A DNA stretch of 64,000 bases. Source: Dromiciops gliroides (taxonomy: Eukaryota > Chordata > Mammalia > Microbiotheria > Microbiotheriidae). The stretch spans positions 307,961,968 to 308,025,967 of the forward strand of contig NC_057861.1 in NCBI RefSeq assembly GCF_019393635.1, in the 5' to 3' direction. Under the pieces are notes generated by a model, which worked only from the letters and a program-made list of their open reading frames with translations, had not been told where the DNA came from and did not search any database. Positions 1 through 11,260 of this stretch are shown piece by piece. The position numbers and the translations under genes were made by a program. Position 1 is the stretch's first letter. Every line of letters begins with the position of its first letter.

Positions 1-640
1 GAGAGTATTGTCCTCATCTGAGTTTGTGTTTGCCTTTTCCCTGTTGATACAGAAGCTCTCAGTGGAGAAGGCTCTTTTTTGCTTGTTACTCATTATTACA
101 TCTTATTTATTTATTTTTTAAGTTTAGGTCTGCTCTGGGGGCACCAGGGTCCTTGTTTTGAGTTTCTTGTGTTGAGGTATAGCTGCTGTGTCACCGGCTT
201 TTTACACTGAGGCCTTTATGGTGTGTGGAGTTCCCCTGCCATTCACTTCTTGTCTGAGCATGCTGGGATCAGTGGGCCTAGTCGCACCTATCCTATTCGT
301 GGCCCTCCAGCTGGCAACCTGCCCTCACGGCTGGTGCAGGTGGGTTTTTCCACTGTCTTGCTGAGCCACCAGATTTTTGAGCCTGCAGCTTCCTACTGAC
401 TTGCCCCAACCCCCTTGGCCCTGCGCTTCCTACTGACTTGCCCCAACCCCCTTGGCCCTGCGCTGCGCCTCCCTTTTGCCCGAATCAGACTGACCTTTCC
501 TGAAGTCTTCTAAATTATCTCTGGTTGGAAGACTGTGTCTCTCTGTCTCTTTGCAGGTTCTGTAGTTTCAGAATCTGTACAGGGGCTTTATTTAATGTTC
601 TTTTTGAGGGAATAGAAGCAGAGCTCAGGCAGCTATTTAT
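1..640 (-). mobile_element. L1 5'-UTR relic, antisense
   Basis: The segment 480-580 (gaccttt...cttctaa..t..tct..ggttgga) aligns by eye with 11080-11170, which is the 5' end of the larger antisense L1-like element in this window. CG-containing, GC-richer sequence fits a LINE 5' UTR. It is probably cut by the window edge. No open frame of note. Confidence 0.55.
389..462 (+). repeat. Tandem duplication, 2 x 37 bp
   Basis: Positions 389-425 are repeated perfectly at 426-462, starting cttcctactgacttgc. It lies inside the L1-like relic. Perfect identity suggests a recent slippage or duplication event. Confidence 0.97.
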
Positions 641-816
641 TGTCATTGTCTATTTAGTAAAAAGTTATTTCCCTTTGTCCTGAATAAGTTCAGAATCTGG
701 CTCACAGTGTTCTCTACTTCCACACCTTTCCATTTCCAACACCCAATCCTCCCAGTTTTTCAACTTCATTAAATCCCATCACTGACATTTTCAGTCTATC
801 TCAACTAGGCCCAGCA

Positions 817-928
817 GAGAGAGAGAGAGTCAGAGAGAGACAGAGACAGAGAGAGAGATAAGACAGAGAGAGACAGAGACGGGGGGAGGAGAGAGGGAGG
901 GAGGGAGAGAGAGAGAAAGAGAGAGAGA
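817..928 (+). repeat. Imperfect (GA)n
   Basis: Purine-rich gagaga/cagaga repeats, with a G-rich middle at about 880-900. Confidence 0.95.
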
Positions 929-1059
929 ACACAAAAGATGTCTATTTTTAAAAATCAGTTTCATTTGTGTGATGTTATTTGTTGTTTGATATGTCCAGCA
1001 CCTTCTAATTCTCTTCTCAAAGAAAATATTCATGGTGCATAAACATGTGACTTCTCTGT

Positions 1060-2656
1060 CACCTACAAGCCTCTGGTCTTTCTCATTTTTTAATTTAGAA
1101 CCATATTTTCAATCATGGTTTTCACCAACTTTGTCTATGCCTACTTTTGCTTTGCAGTCACTTAGTATCAAAATATAAATTGCTTTTATTTGGAGGGCTT
1201 TCTGAAGTTCTTTGTAAAGTTTCTAGAATTTCATCTGCAACAAATGTTGACATGTCAGCTGCAATTATGATAATGGTGATCTTTTTTTCAAATACTTATC
1301 TTGAACATTACAATATGAGACTACCAAATTGTCCCATAAATTGATGTTTGCTATTGTCTTTAGATAAGGGATCAAACCAATTCTACTAACTGCCTTGTCT
1401 CTTTAAGAATTACCTTTGAGCCATCCTTCTATTTAGCGACTACTTCCTCTTGTCTCTGATTCATTTATAACAAAAATGCAAAATAATCAATATGATCTAG
1501 TTTCTCTAGAAATAGCTCTACTCATTGGTCAATGAATAAAGCTTTTCACAAAGCTAGATGTTTGATGACTACATAATTTCTAGTCTCCGTGTCCCTTTCA
1601 CCAACCCTATGCCACCATCAATTCATACATAAAGGACCCAAAACAATGAGATCACAGGTATTAAAGTATTAAATATCAAGTGTGCAGATGAAGTTTTCTA
1701 GTTTTTACTTCAAACTTCAAAAGATCTGGGTTTTTTTCATCTGGGTAGGTATTCTCTCCAGTAATGAAGATAACAACTCCCTAAGCCTTAGTAGATCTAA
1801 CATGACTTTCTTGGATATACATTTGTTCTAATCTTGATACTCTTCCCATCATTGTTCTCTTTAGTGCTGTTTCTATCTTCCTCATGAACACATTGGTGAC
1901 TAAGATCTTAGAGCATAAATGTGGTTGCTCAACTCTCCCTGTTAGTGAAAAGTTTCTTATAATAATCTTTGCAAATCCTTTCCATTTCCCTTCTCTTTTT
2001 TCTTCACTTTCTATTTTTGTTCCTTAATGCTTTGAGGATAATTTTGCTTATTAAGAACTCTTCACAAGCTTTAAACTGGTTTTGATTTCCATAGCTCCCC
2101 TCTGCTTTATGAGATGTTAGTACTCATAATCATCCATCCATCTTCATTTTTCTTGTGATTTATAAATAAATTTATATTCAAAATTAGTATTTTCTTTTGC
2201 CACTAAACTTCTTTGATTGACAAGTAAGTCAAGTATTTGATAACTAAGGCACTTTGGGGCTTTCTTCTGGTCTCCATTTTATGACAATTGGTATGCACTG
2301 GTTAAACTTTATGAAATTATTATTAATGTCTATTATTTCTGTTTCCATTTTTCATTATCAATTATTTGTAAATAGTTCAGAATTGATTTTGCTTTAATTA
2401 TAAACTATATCTTCTCTCATTATTATTCTTTCTTCCAGCTATTTACTAATTCTAATCTTTGCTCTGACAAATTGGTAATATGACTATACAGAGAAATCTG
2501 ATTCCAGAATGATGCCCATCAATTACAACTCATTTCCTGACTGCAAAAAGATAATCAATCTTATTTTAATGATGTTATTTGTTGTATGCCATTTCTAGTG
2601 CTCCCCAAGTTTTTTTCTTAGGGAAAATTGTTCATAATGTAAAGGTATGAAGCTTC
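1060..2656 (-). mobile_element. RTE-like non-LTR retrotransposon relics (endonuclease and RT-linker fragments), broken
   Basis: On the minus strand, 1112-1155 reads AKVGIDKVGENHD, preceded by a degraded GDFN-like motif. This resembles the RTE/CR1-type endonuclease motif GDFNAKVG. At 1929-1987 the minus strand reads MERICKDYYKKLFTNRE, resembling the RTE segment just before the reverse transcriptase. Both have stops and frameshifts. The endonuclease piece lies downstream of the RT-linker piece on the minus strand, so either two copies or a rearrangement is present. 1370-1740 and 2000-2656 are weakly assigned. The clade name is inferred from motifs only. Confidence 0.45.
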
Positions 2657-2660
2657 TATG

Positions 2661-3032
2661 TGTTAAGGGTTAAAATTCTAGCTAAACTGTCTAAAATATC
2701 TAATGAGTGGTCACCAATAAATTATAAGCTTTAGCAAGAGTTAGACTTTTAAGCATTTATTAAGGAGAATAAGAGTTTGGTAAAGAGAGAAGAAAAGGCC
2801 TAGATTCCTATCTATTAAAGGGAGAGCACATTTCTAGCTCCGCTCTCCACCAGAGTCCAGAGGAAAGAGCATGAGACCGAGCGCCAGTCTCTTCCTTCCT
2901 CCTCCCACTAGCCCGCGTCACTTCCTGACGCCAAAGAAAAGGCTCCTGGTCTTGCCCTCAAAGACCTTCGCTTCATGGGCGGAACTCTTCTACAGTAAGT
3001 CTCCAGCAGGTGGCGTCATTCCAATCGTTACA
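2661..3032 (-). mobile_element. Solo endogenous-retrovirus LTR with 4-bp target duplication
   Basis: The 372-bp unit begins TG (tgttaagggtt) and ends CA (cgttaca), flanked on both sides by the same four bases, tatg (2657-2660 and 3033-3036). The minus orientation is suggested by an AATAAA on that strand near 2760, but it is uncertain. Four-base duplications are typical of class I (gamma-like) retroviruses. No internal viral genes remain. It is inserted in older LINE sequence. Confidence 0.75.
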
Positions 3033-3036
3033 TATG

Positions 3037-3825
3037 TATTCCACATGTCTTTAGCACTTTTATTCCTTTCTGATATATTTTCATCATCCTCTCTTTTTCC
3101 CATTTCTGTATAGAAGTTACCACATATCAAAGTGAATGTTAGTTTACTTTGGACAACCTTATTACATTCTTAGACTCCTCTGCAACTGATGATGGTAAAT
3201 AAGGTCTACAATTATTTTTATGGCAACTTTTTTTTTTTGCAAATGCTTATTGTGAGTAATACAACGTAAGATGGCTCCTAGGTCAATAGTAGAAATATTT
3301 CCAGTTTGATAGGATGTTTTTCTGTTTTCTTATCCCTTAAGATGATAATGTCATCTACAGGCCATAATGACATATTGAAGTTAGTTTTAGTTGGAGAAAT
3401 ACTTTTCCTGTATGATCAAAATAGCTGACCCTAGTTATTCAAGTAATAATTATATTAATGTCCGTAACTGACATCGGTTATAGTAACATTCCATATATTT
3501 TAAGCATAATTATAGTTCCCCATGTACTTACATAGCTGCAGAGGTCAGTGAAGAAAGAGATCATTTCAGACTAGAGTTGGCCCCGCTCTAGTAGTGATTT
3601 CCCACTGGAGTGGTGTTGGTAATCAAAAGAAATCATTTTTCCTATTCCTTTGCCAATCCTACCATACTCTGACCTTATATTCTAAGGGATGGTAAGAGTT
3701 TATGATGTACTAGGCACTGTGCTTTGTGCTGAAGATACTTTGATTTAATCTGGTGTCACATGGCTATCTATGAAACAATAAAAGAACCCTGAGAAGTCCT
3801 TGAGTGCATGGGAAGATCTTCTACA
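3037..3825. other. Unassigned AT-rich sequence
   Basis: No gene seen. It is possibly older LINE sequence interrupted by the LTR. Nothing specific supported. Confidence 0.4.
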
Positions 3826-3839
3826 AAGAATATGTAGAG

Positions 3840-3997
3840 GGGGCAGCTAGGTGGCACAGTGGGACAGAGCACTGGCCCTGGAGGTCAGGAGTACCTGAGT
3901 TCAAATCCGGCCTCAGACACTTATACACACTTACTAGCTGTGTGACCCTGGGCAAGTCACTTAACCCCCAATTGCCTCACTAAAAAAAAAAAAAAAA
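3840..3997 (+). mobile_element. WSINE1-like CORE-SINE
   Basis: tRNA-derived head starts ggggcagctaggtggc. The B-box-like gagttcaaatcc and the CORE-like ctagctgtgtgaccctgg follow, ending cacttaaccc..gcctca plus poly-A. Flanked by an imperfect duplication (aagaatatgtagag before, aagaataggtagag after). Such SINEs are non-coding and moved by LINE machinery. Confidence 0.9.
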
Positions 3998-4013
3998 AAA
4001 GAATAGGTAGAGT

Positions 4014-4160
4014 GGGGGCAGACTAGGTGGTGCGATAGATAAAGCACCAGCCCTGAGGTTCGGGAGGACCTGAGTTTAAATTTGGCCGCAGACACTTGAC
4101 ACTAGCTGTGTGACCCTAGGGCAAGTCACTGCCCTCATTGCCCTGCAAAAAAAAAAAAAT
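4014..4160 (+). mobile_element. WSINE1-like CORE-SINE, second in tandem, more diverged
   Basis: Begins gggggcagactaggtggt directly after the duplication of the previous copy. It has the same internal boxes and an A-rich tail, and is more diverged than its neighbour. Confidence 0.85.
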
Positions 4161-4887
4161 AATATTATAGAGGGACATGGGGGGAAAATTGTGTAGGATA
4201 AGAGTGGATAGGGGTGCAATCTGTACTTGGGAGGTAGAACTCACACGCCAGTCAGCAAAAGTACAAAATTATTTTTCCAACCATCTTTATACTTATTGTG
4301 TTTTTTTCTGATCCTACTTGCTATAAACTATTAAGATGTCAAAATAAGTTTGATGCCTGCATTTATAATTACCAGGGTTTGTTTTCTGTGAAACAAAGAA
4401 TTTTTTTCTTATCAAGAAATTAATAACAATAATAATTACATCATGCTCTCTTCAGTTTATGAAGATGATACTGTCCATAGGATATGTTCTTTAAGTGTTT
4501 TCTGCATACAAGGGATGGATCTGTTCCCTAAAGCTGTTGGGGTTGAGTCTCATCCCCTCTTTATGTAATCTTTGCCTGGCTTCTGGAATGCTCTAATTAC
4601 TCTAGTGCTCCTAGACTAGAATGTTTAATTTTAGATACCAAGCTCCCAATGTTGTCAAGTACTAGTGAATGAATATCCATTTTCTGCCCTTGTCCGAAGT
4701 ACCATATCTTCTCTTTCCTGCACTCCTACCAACTTCATTTAAGGCAATAGTAACCTGCTATGCTTATTGAAACGCTGAGAATAAAAACATCTTTGTAAAA
4801 AAAAGTCTTTGTTACCTCAATGTTTCAACTGTTACCCATCTCTCAAAACATTCTATTAGTTTTCATTTGCCAGTGATGAAATGACAA
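4161..4887. other. Unassigned unique-looking sequence
   Basis: AT-rich, no gene or clear repeat recognised. Confidence 0.4.
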
Positions 4888-5098
4888 ATTAATTCAATAA
4901 ACATTTATTAAAGAAAACATTGTGCTAGATGCTGAAGATATAAAGAGGAAAAATATGAAAAATCCCCTTTAGGAGTTTATAATGTAGTAATAGAAGATAT
5001 GGCTTATTCAGAAATAAATTTGTTACAAGGTAGAATGTGGTAAGAGGAAAGAGTTAGATATACAAAGTGTTCTATGAACCGGTCAGTTCAATAGGAAC
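4888..5098 (-). mobile_element. L2 3'-end fragment, antisense
   Basis: Reads ttcaataaacatttattaa, then ..tgtgctagatgctgaagata, the complement of the L2 3' terminus (..cacagtgcctggcac..ctcaataaat). Diverged. Confidence 0.6.
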
Positions 5099-5147
5099 TG
5101 CCAGAGTTTACATTTTATTAGCATAATTTTTGAAAAATTAGATATCA

Positions 5148-5305
5148 GGGGCAGCTAGGTGGCACAGTGGATAGAGTACCCGGCCCTGATGTCAGGAGTA
5201 CCTGAGTTCAAATCCGGCCTCAGACACTTAATACACACTTACTAGCTGTGTGACCCTAGGCAGGTCACTTAACCCCAATTGCCTCACGAAAAAAAAAAAA
5301 AAAAG
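5148..5305 (+). mobile_element. WSINE1-like CORE-SINE with clear target duplication
   Basis: Full-length copy with poly-A tail. The 16-bp segment gaaaaattagatatca precedes it (5132-5147) and recurs after the tail (about 5305-5321, one extra A). Confidence 0.93.
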
Positions 5306-5321
5306 AAAAAATTAGATATCA

Positions 5322-5965
5322 CATTGCATAGAAAATAGCCCATTCCATGATGGTAGACCTCTACTTGCTTTTCTTAGCTATGTGGGATTACCAATTACTA
5401 AAGAACTTATTTGAGAGATGGACTAGGCACTATGGATACCCTACCCAACTGTAGCTGAGGTGATTGGTGGCTGCTAAGCACTGAAGTGAGATTTTACCCA
5501 TTATCCATGCCAGGAGACTTCTATGCTAAGAGGTAATGCTTGTTAAAGACATTAATGTGTGCTAGGTTGGTTGAGAAAAATGACTTTGACCCATTCATTT
5601 TATTTTTTATTCTCATTCAAACGCATTTGTATGCTAAACCAGAGAATATCCTGAGGATGTATACTCCTAAATTAGAAAGCTGTCTGGTAATAGTAAACAT
5701 CATTCCTTGGTCAAATATAGGTGTACAAAAGAAAAGACTTTAACCTAGCCTTGGGTGTGATACCTGTGACTAAAGACTTGTCAGCCTGCCTTTATCTGGG
5801 ACAGATTCTAGGCACTAAATACTAGCATATTGGAAATGAGATGTGTGGTAGCTACTGGGTATTATAGTAACATTTTCCCTGGCTAAATACAACACTCAAG
5901 TAACAGGACTTTGCTGCTGACTATCCTATCTATCTATCATCTATCTATCATAAGAACATATGATA
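5322..5965. other. Unassigned sequence with a short CTAT repeat
   Basis: No gene. A (CTAT)n run lies at 5928-5950, just before the next SINE. Confidence 0.5.
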
Positions 5966-6120
5966 GGGGCAGTTAGATGGCAAAGTGGATAGAGCACCGG
6001 CCCTGGAGTCAGGAGTACCTGAGTTCAAATCCAGTCTCAGACACTTGACACTTACTGGCTGTGTGACCCTGGGCAAGTCACTTAACCCCAATTGCCCTGA
6101 AAAAAAAACAAAACAAAAAA
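5966..6120 (+). mobile_element. WSINE1-like CORE-SINE
   Basis: Starts ggggcagttagatggc, has both internal boxes, and ends ..ccaattgccctg followed by an A-rich tail. Confidence 0.92.
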
Positions 6121-6198
6121 CTTCGTTTCAAAATTTTTATTCCCTCCTTTCCCTCCTCCCACCCCTTATTGAGAAGGTAAGCAATTTGATATAGGTTT

Positions 6199-6202
<4 letters not shown>

Positions 6203-6234
<32 letters not shown>
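6203..6234 (+). repeat. (TG)n microsatellite
   Basis: A pure tg run of about 32 bases in the L1 3' UTR. Confidence 0.95.
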
Positions 6235-6237
<3 letters not shown>

Positions 6238-6550
6238 TCATGCAAAACATTTCCACATTAGTCATGTTGTGAAAGAAAGCACAGACAAAAAAATGTAAAG
6301 AAAAAGTATTCTTCAATATGCATTTAAACTCCATTAATTCTTTCTCTGAAGATGAATAGTAGTTTTCATTATAAATCCTTCAGAATTGTCTTGGATCACT
6401 GAATTGCTGAGAATAGCTAAATCATCCACAGTTGATGGTTATACAATATTGCTGTTACAGTGTACAATGTTGACCTGATTCTGTTCATTTCAGTTTCAAC
6501 CAGTTCATGAGTTTTTCCAGGTTTTTCTGAGAGCATCATGCTTGCTATTT

Positions 6551-6728
6551 TTAAAAATATTATTATTTTTCTTTGTTTGTTTGTTTGTTTCTTTCTTTTT
6601 GAGGGTTAAGTGACTTTCCCAGGGTCACACAGCTAGTAAGGGTCAAGTTTCTGAGGCCAAATTTGAACTCAGGTCCTCCTGAATCCAGGGCCAGTGCCTT
6701 ACTCCCTGGGCCACCTAGCTGCCCCCAC
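6551..6728 (-). mobile_element. WSINE1-like CORE-SINE nested in L1
   Basis: Reverse-strand copy; the T-rich tail is on the left and ..cacctagctgcccc on the right. The 11-bp duplication gcttgctattt is at 6540-6550 and 6729-6739, so it inserted into an existing L1. Confidence 0.95.
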
Positions 6729-7441
6729 GCTTGCTATTTCTTATAGAGCAATAGTATTACATCACAATCACATAAATAATTTGTTTAGTCATTCCCTATT
6801 TGATGGTCATTCCCTCAATTCCCAATTCTTTGCCACCACAAAAGAGCTGCTATACATATGTGGTGTTGTGTGTCCTATTCCTTTTGTTGTTTGTTATTGT
6901 TTATTGTTTTAATCTCTTTGGATACAGAACTAGTAGTGGTATTTGCTTGGTCAAAGGTATGGTTTTAGAAGCCCTTTGAGCATAGTTCCAAATTGCTCTA
7001 CAAAATGGGTGAATCAGCATAAACTTCACCACAGTGTATGAGTGCTTCATTTTTCCTACATCCACCTCAATATTTTGTCATTTTCCTTTTCTGTCATATT
7101 AGCCAATTTAATCAAGTTGTGGTTGGTAGTTCAGAGTTGTCTTCAGTTGCATTCTTTAATTGATAGTGATTTAGAGCATTTTTTCATATGATAATAGATA
7201 GCTTTGATTACTTTGTCTAAAAACTGCCTGTTCATGTCCTTTGATCATTTATCAATCTAGAAATGGCTCTTAGTTTTGTAAATGTGGCTCAGTTTTCTAT
7301 ATATTTAAGGAATGAGGCCTTTACCAGGGAAACTTGCTATAATTTTTCCTTAGTTATGATCACTAATTGTGTCTTGTAAGGAATTGTGATTTGGGGTTTT
7401 CATGACACTATCTTTGCTTTATTATGGTCAGACTAAAAATA

Positions 7442-8113
7442 TGTAAGCTTGGGTGTGTACTTTGGGAGATAATTGAACAAACAAGAGGAACTCTGACCAC
7501 AGGGAACATTTATTGAAACTAAGTAATTAATAGCTCCTCTAAAAGCTCCCCCACGCCCATGTGGGTCTGGCTAGATTATAATGGGGACAGCCCATGTGGG
7601 TGTGCTGAGCCAATCGGAGACTCAGCATGGCTAAGAACCGCCCCTCCCCTTCCAGTGGAAGTCATTTAGAGATAACAGTTGAGATTCAGTTAGAGGGATT
7701 CAGTGAAAAGGCAGTTAGTTAAAGAGGGTTCTGAGAGAAATGGGGAAGGAAGGGAGACATTTAGGAGCTGCTGGTGTTTGACCTTCGAGACAAAAACAGA
7801 AGAGACTGCATAGCTGATTCTCCTTAAAGCTACAGATTTTGGGTGTGGTGAGTTTGTGGGGTTTTTTAGGCAAAGCTAGTTCTTTGGAGCTAGCTGGACT
7901 GGAGGCGGGTTCGGGGTACCTGGGGCCTTTTTACTCCAGAGATTTATACATTGTTTATAGTTCTATTAATCTCACTTGTGTGATTCAGATAGTGTTTTAA
8001 ACTTGTTCCCATTAATAAACCTTTTTTGTTTTTGAAAGAGGCTGTTTCTTTTCTTACCTCAATAGTAAGGCGAGCCTCCAATTAACTCTCCATTACTAAA
8101 TTTGGCCCTTACA
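7442..8113 (+). mobile_element. LTR (endogenous retrovirus, non-coding), inserted in L1
   Basis: Begins TGTAAG and ends CTTACA, matching terminal inverted repeats of an LTR. A polyadenylation signal AATAAA lies at 8014-8019. Sequence on both sides (before 7442, after 8113) belongs to the same antisense L1-like element. No clear target duplication was found, so the edges may be eroded. No coding region. Confidence 0.6.
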
Positions 8114-8222
8114 GTATTTCCCTTTATCCTATTTTCCCCATTTATCCTACTCTCACTCTCTCATTCCTTTTACCCTGCCCATAATTAAAAGTGGTTTGTT
8201 TCTGTCTTTTACCTATCCCTAT

Positions 8223-9238
8223 TGTGGAAATTTATTTTGATTTGGGGACCCTACCTTTAGGCTGAGATTAGAAAGCCTTAGGCCCTCAGGGTCTCTTCTG
8301 TGTGGGAGGTACTGGTGCCCCTCCCCCTCTGCTTTAGCTGAGCCAAAAAGCCCCGTGGGCTGTACAAGACACCAGGTCAAACAGTTGCGGGGAGAAAACG
8401 CTAGCTCTCTCCACCCTGAGTGGAGCTATCTGAGAGATCCTGGGCTTGTCCAGGCCAGGGCTCTGGGTGCAGCCCTGTGCTGAGGCACAGGATGCTCGAG
8501 CATCCCCCCCAGCCCCAGCCGCAGCCCTGGCTGGCAGATTAGCTTGGTGTGTGGGTGCAGGAAGCCCTGAGATTTGAGTGGAGAGAAGAAGGTATATATA
8601 TAGAACTGGGAGTTAGATAGAGTGGAGCGAACAAGAGGACTGGGGGCCGGCAGACAAGAAGGAACAGGAACAGAGAAAAGAGGCCAAAGGTGGCAGAGGA
8701 CAGAGCAGACAGACAGAATAGGAGTCAGCAGAGAGCACAGAAGTGGTTAGCACAGGGTACAGGTTGGAGAAAGTGAAGATTAAGGCAGGTGGAGTTAGAA
8801 GAGAAAGTGAAGCAGGGAAGCTGAAGTGAAGGAGAAAAAAGAGTGAAAGTTAGAGAAAAGTGGAACATACCCTGAGGCAAGAGGCTGCTAAGGCCCTTAT
8901 TGTATTAAAAAGGTTCCAGGCTCAGCAGTAGAAGGAAGCACAGGAATGAAGTCAGGTCTGTACATTTTATTTCCCTGTATTCTTAATTTTAAATAGTACC
9001 TCATAAATAAATTCTGCTTGGTATTATTTAGTTAAGAGGCTTCTTAATCTTTTGCTTATCAATTTGGGAGTGGAGCAGTGTGGTGGAACTTTATAAACGG
9101 CCCATATTAAATTAATAGCAGTCAGATAACCAAACAGTCAACAGTCCCTGATTAAAGTACCCCAGTCAGATTAGTCCCCCCAAATCAGGCCCAATCAGTC
9201 AAAATATTCTTATACTATCCCAACTTGCTTCTATCACA
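8223..9238 (+). mobile_element. Second LTR-like element with TATA box and poly-A signal
   Basis: Begins TGTGG and may end CACA at 9238. A strong TATA-type run (tatatatata, 8593-8602) and AATAAA at 9006-9011 fit a U3-R-U5 layout of about 1 kb on the + strand. It is flanked by pyrimidine-rich sequence (8114-8222 and 9239-9280) typical of the host L1. The boundaries are approximate, and a target duplication is not obvious. Confidence 0.55.
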
Positions 9239-11260
9239 TAACCCCTTTTACTTTTTCCTTTCCCCTCCTACTTTCCTGTAGAGGTTAAGATAGATTTTCT
9301 ATAGCCAATTGAATATGTTGTTACTCATCTTCGAGGCAATGAGAATAAAGTTCCATTGAAAATAAAGTTCACTCACCCCCTCCCACCTCCCCCATCTTCC
9401 TCTCACCGGTAAAGCTTTCAGACCACTTTTATATAAGATAATTAATTCCATTGTACTGCTCCCCTCCCTTTCTACCAATGCATTCTGCTTTCTCACCCCT
9501 TAAAATTATTTTTTAGATAATCATCCCATCATATTCAACTCATACACTTAACCTTCTGTTTATATATACTCCTTCTAACTGCACTAGTAATGAAAAAAAA
9601 TTAAGGAGTTAGAGGTATCATTTCCCCCCCATCAGATTGTAAACAGTTTCACCTTATTGAAATCCATGATTTCTCTTTCCCATTTACCTTTTTACACTTC
9701 TCTTGAGTTTTGTATCTGAAAGTCAAAATTTCTATTCAGCTTTGTTTTTTTTTTTCATCTGGAATGCTTGAACATCTTCTGTTTCATTGAATGTCCATTA
9801 TTTCTGCTGAAGGATTAAAATCAGGTTTGCTGGGTAGGTAATTCATGGTTGCAATCCTAGCTCCTTTGCCTCCTGGAATATCATATTACATGCCCTCCAA
9901 TCCTATAATGTGGAAGCGGCTAAATATGGTGTTATTCTGACTGTGACTCCATAATATTTGAATTGCTTCTTTCTGGCTGCTTGCAATATTTTTTCCTTGA
10001 CCTGGTTCATATTTTCTTCTATTTTTTCATTCTTTTCATTTTTATGTTTTATTGTTTCTTGATATCTCATAAAGTCATCAGTTTCCACTTGCCCAATCAT
10101 ATTTTTAAGGAATTATTTTCTTCAGTGAGATTTGTACTTCTTTTTCCCTTTGGCCAATTTTGCTTTTCAGTTCTTCTATTCATTGGATTTTTGTACCTCT
10201 TTTATCATATGGCCTATTCTGTTTTTAAGGTCTTATTTTCTTCAGTATTTTTTGCCTCCTTTACTAATCTGTTGACTCTTTCTCCCCCCATGATTTTCTT
10301 GCATCACTCTCATTTGTCTTCCCAATTTTTCCTCTACTTCTCTTACTTGATTTTTAAAATCCTTTTTGAGTGCTTCCATGGCCTAAGACCAGTTCACATT
10401 TTTCTTTGAGACTTTTGATGTAGCAGTTCTGATTTTGTTGTCTTCTTGGTGAGTGTATGTTTTGATCTTCCTTGTCAATATTGTAATTTTCTATGGTCAT
10501 AATTTTTCCTGTAATTTGCTGATTTCCCCAGCTACTTTTTGACTTTTAACTCTATGCTAAAGTGGGGCTCTGATTCTGAGGTAGAGGGCACACTTTATCA
10601 AGCTTCAGGGTTTTGTGCAGCTGTTTCCAGAGCTAGTTCTGGGCATCTGTAAGCTATCAGTTCTTCCAAGGTGGCATGAGCTAAGGAGAGCTACGTTTAC
10701 TACTCTTCTGGCCTGTGTTCTGGCCTATAAGTAACTACAAGTACTCTTCTCTGAAAGTGTGACTAGGATCCCTGATCCTCTGAAGCCACAAGCTCTTGAG
10801 TACTTGGGATGGCCACCTGGGGAATGCCACCCAGGAAAATGACACAGATCTGAGGATGGACAATGCATCAGAGTCCTTCCCCCAATGCCAGCAAAGGGAC
10901 CCCTGTAATCTCCTTCTAACCAATTGTTTGATGTTCTTACTGTCTGTGGGCTGAGGAGTCTAGACACAGATGTTGCCCATGCTGATTCAGTCATTCCCAA
11001 GGCCAGCTCATGCTTTGCTAGAGATGGGCCTGGCTTAGCATAGGCTGTATTAAACTGTGCTCCACTCTCACCCTAGTGCAATAGACCTTTCCTGCTGAGC
11101 TTCTAAGTTGTCTTTGGCTGGAAAATTGTCTCACACTGTCTTTTTGTGGGTTTTGCCACTTTACAATTTGTTATGAGGAATTATTTAAAGGTATTTGGAG
11201 GGGAATTTGAGAGAGCTCAGGTAAGTCCTTGTCTTTCCTCTGCCATCTTTGGTCCACCTT
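9239..11260 (-). mobile_element. L1/HAL1-like element, ORF1 and 5' region, antisense
   Basis: Reverse-strand frame 9903-10100 is coil-rich (ETIKHKNEKNEKIEENMNQV) and continues KEKILQAARKKQF, then ..VRITPYLAASTL. This resembles the L1 ORF1 protein: coiled coil, then the C-terminal domain with its 'R(I/V)..DL(S/A)..TL' signature. Downstream, about 9750, a broken TFNETEDVQAFQMK-like segment fits the ORF1 end. 10400-11260 is a 5'-UTR-like region. ORF1 is broken by stops. That ORF1 is followed after a short spacer by the L1 3' part, with most of ORF2 absent, suggests a HAL1-type (half-L1) element. Confidence 0.7.

Larger units (their letters stand above)
6128..7441 (-). mobile_element. L1/HAL1-like element, 3' half, antisense
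   Basis: Reverse-strand marsupial L1 tail. 6390-6470 shares the 'ttgga(t/c)ca..gttgctgagaa..cacagttgat' block with 62930-63000 and, reversed, with 12740-12800. From 6740 the reverse strand corresponds to the ORF2 C-terminal region (for example cctttgatcatttatcaat at 7238-7256). It is interrupted by a SINE (6551-6728) and ends against an LTR at 7442. The reading frame is broken. Confidence 0.75.

Noticed and set aside
9963..10409. 148-codon plus-strand hydrophobic frame
   Set aside because: Antisense of L1 ORF1 sequence; the real protein similarity is on the minus strand.
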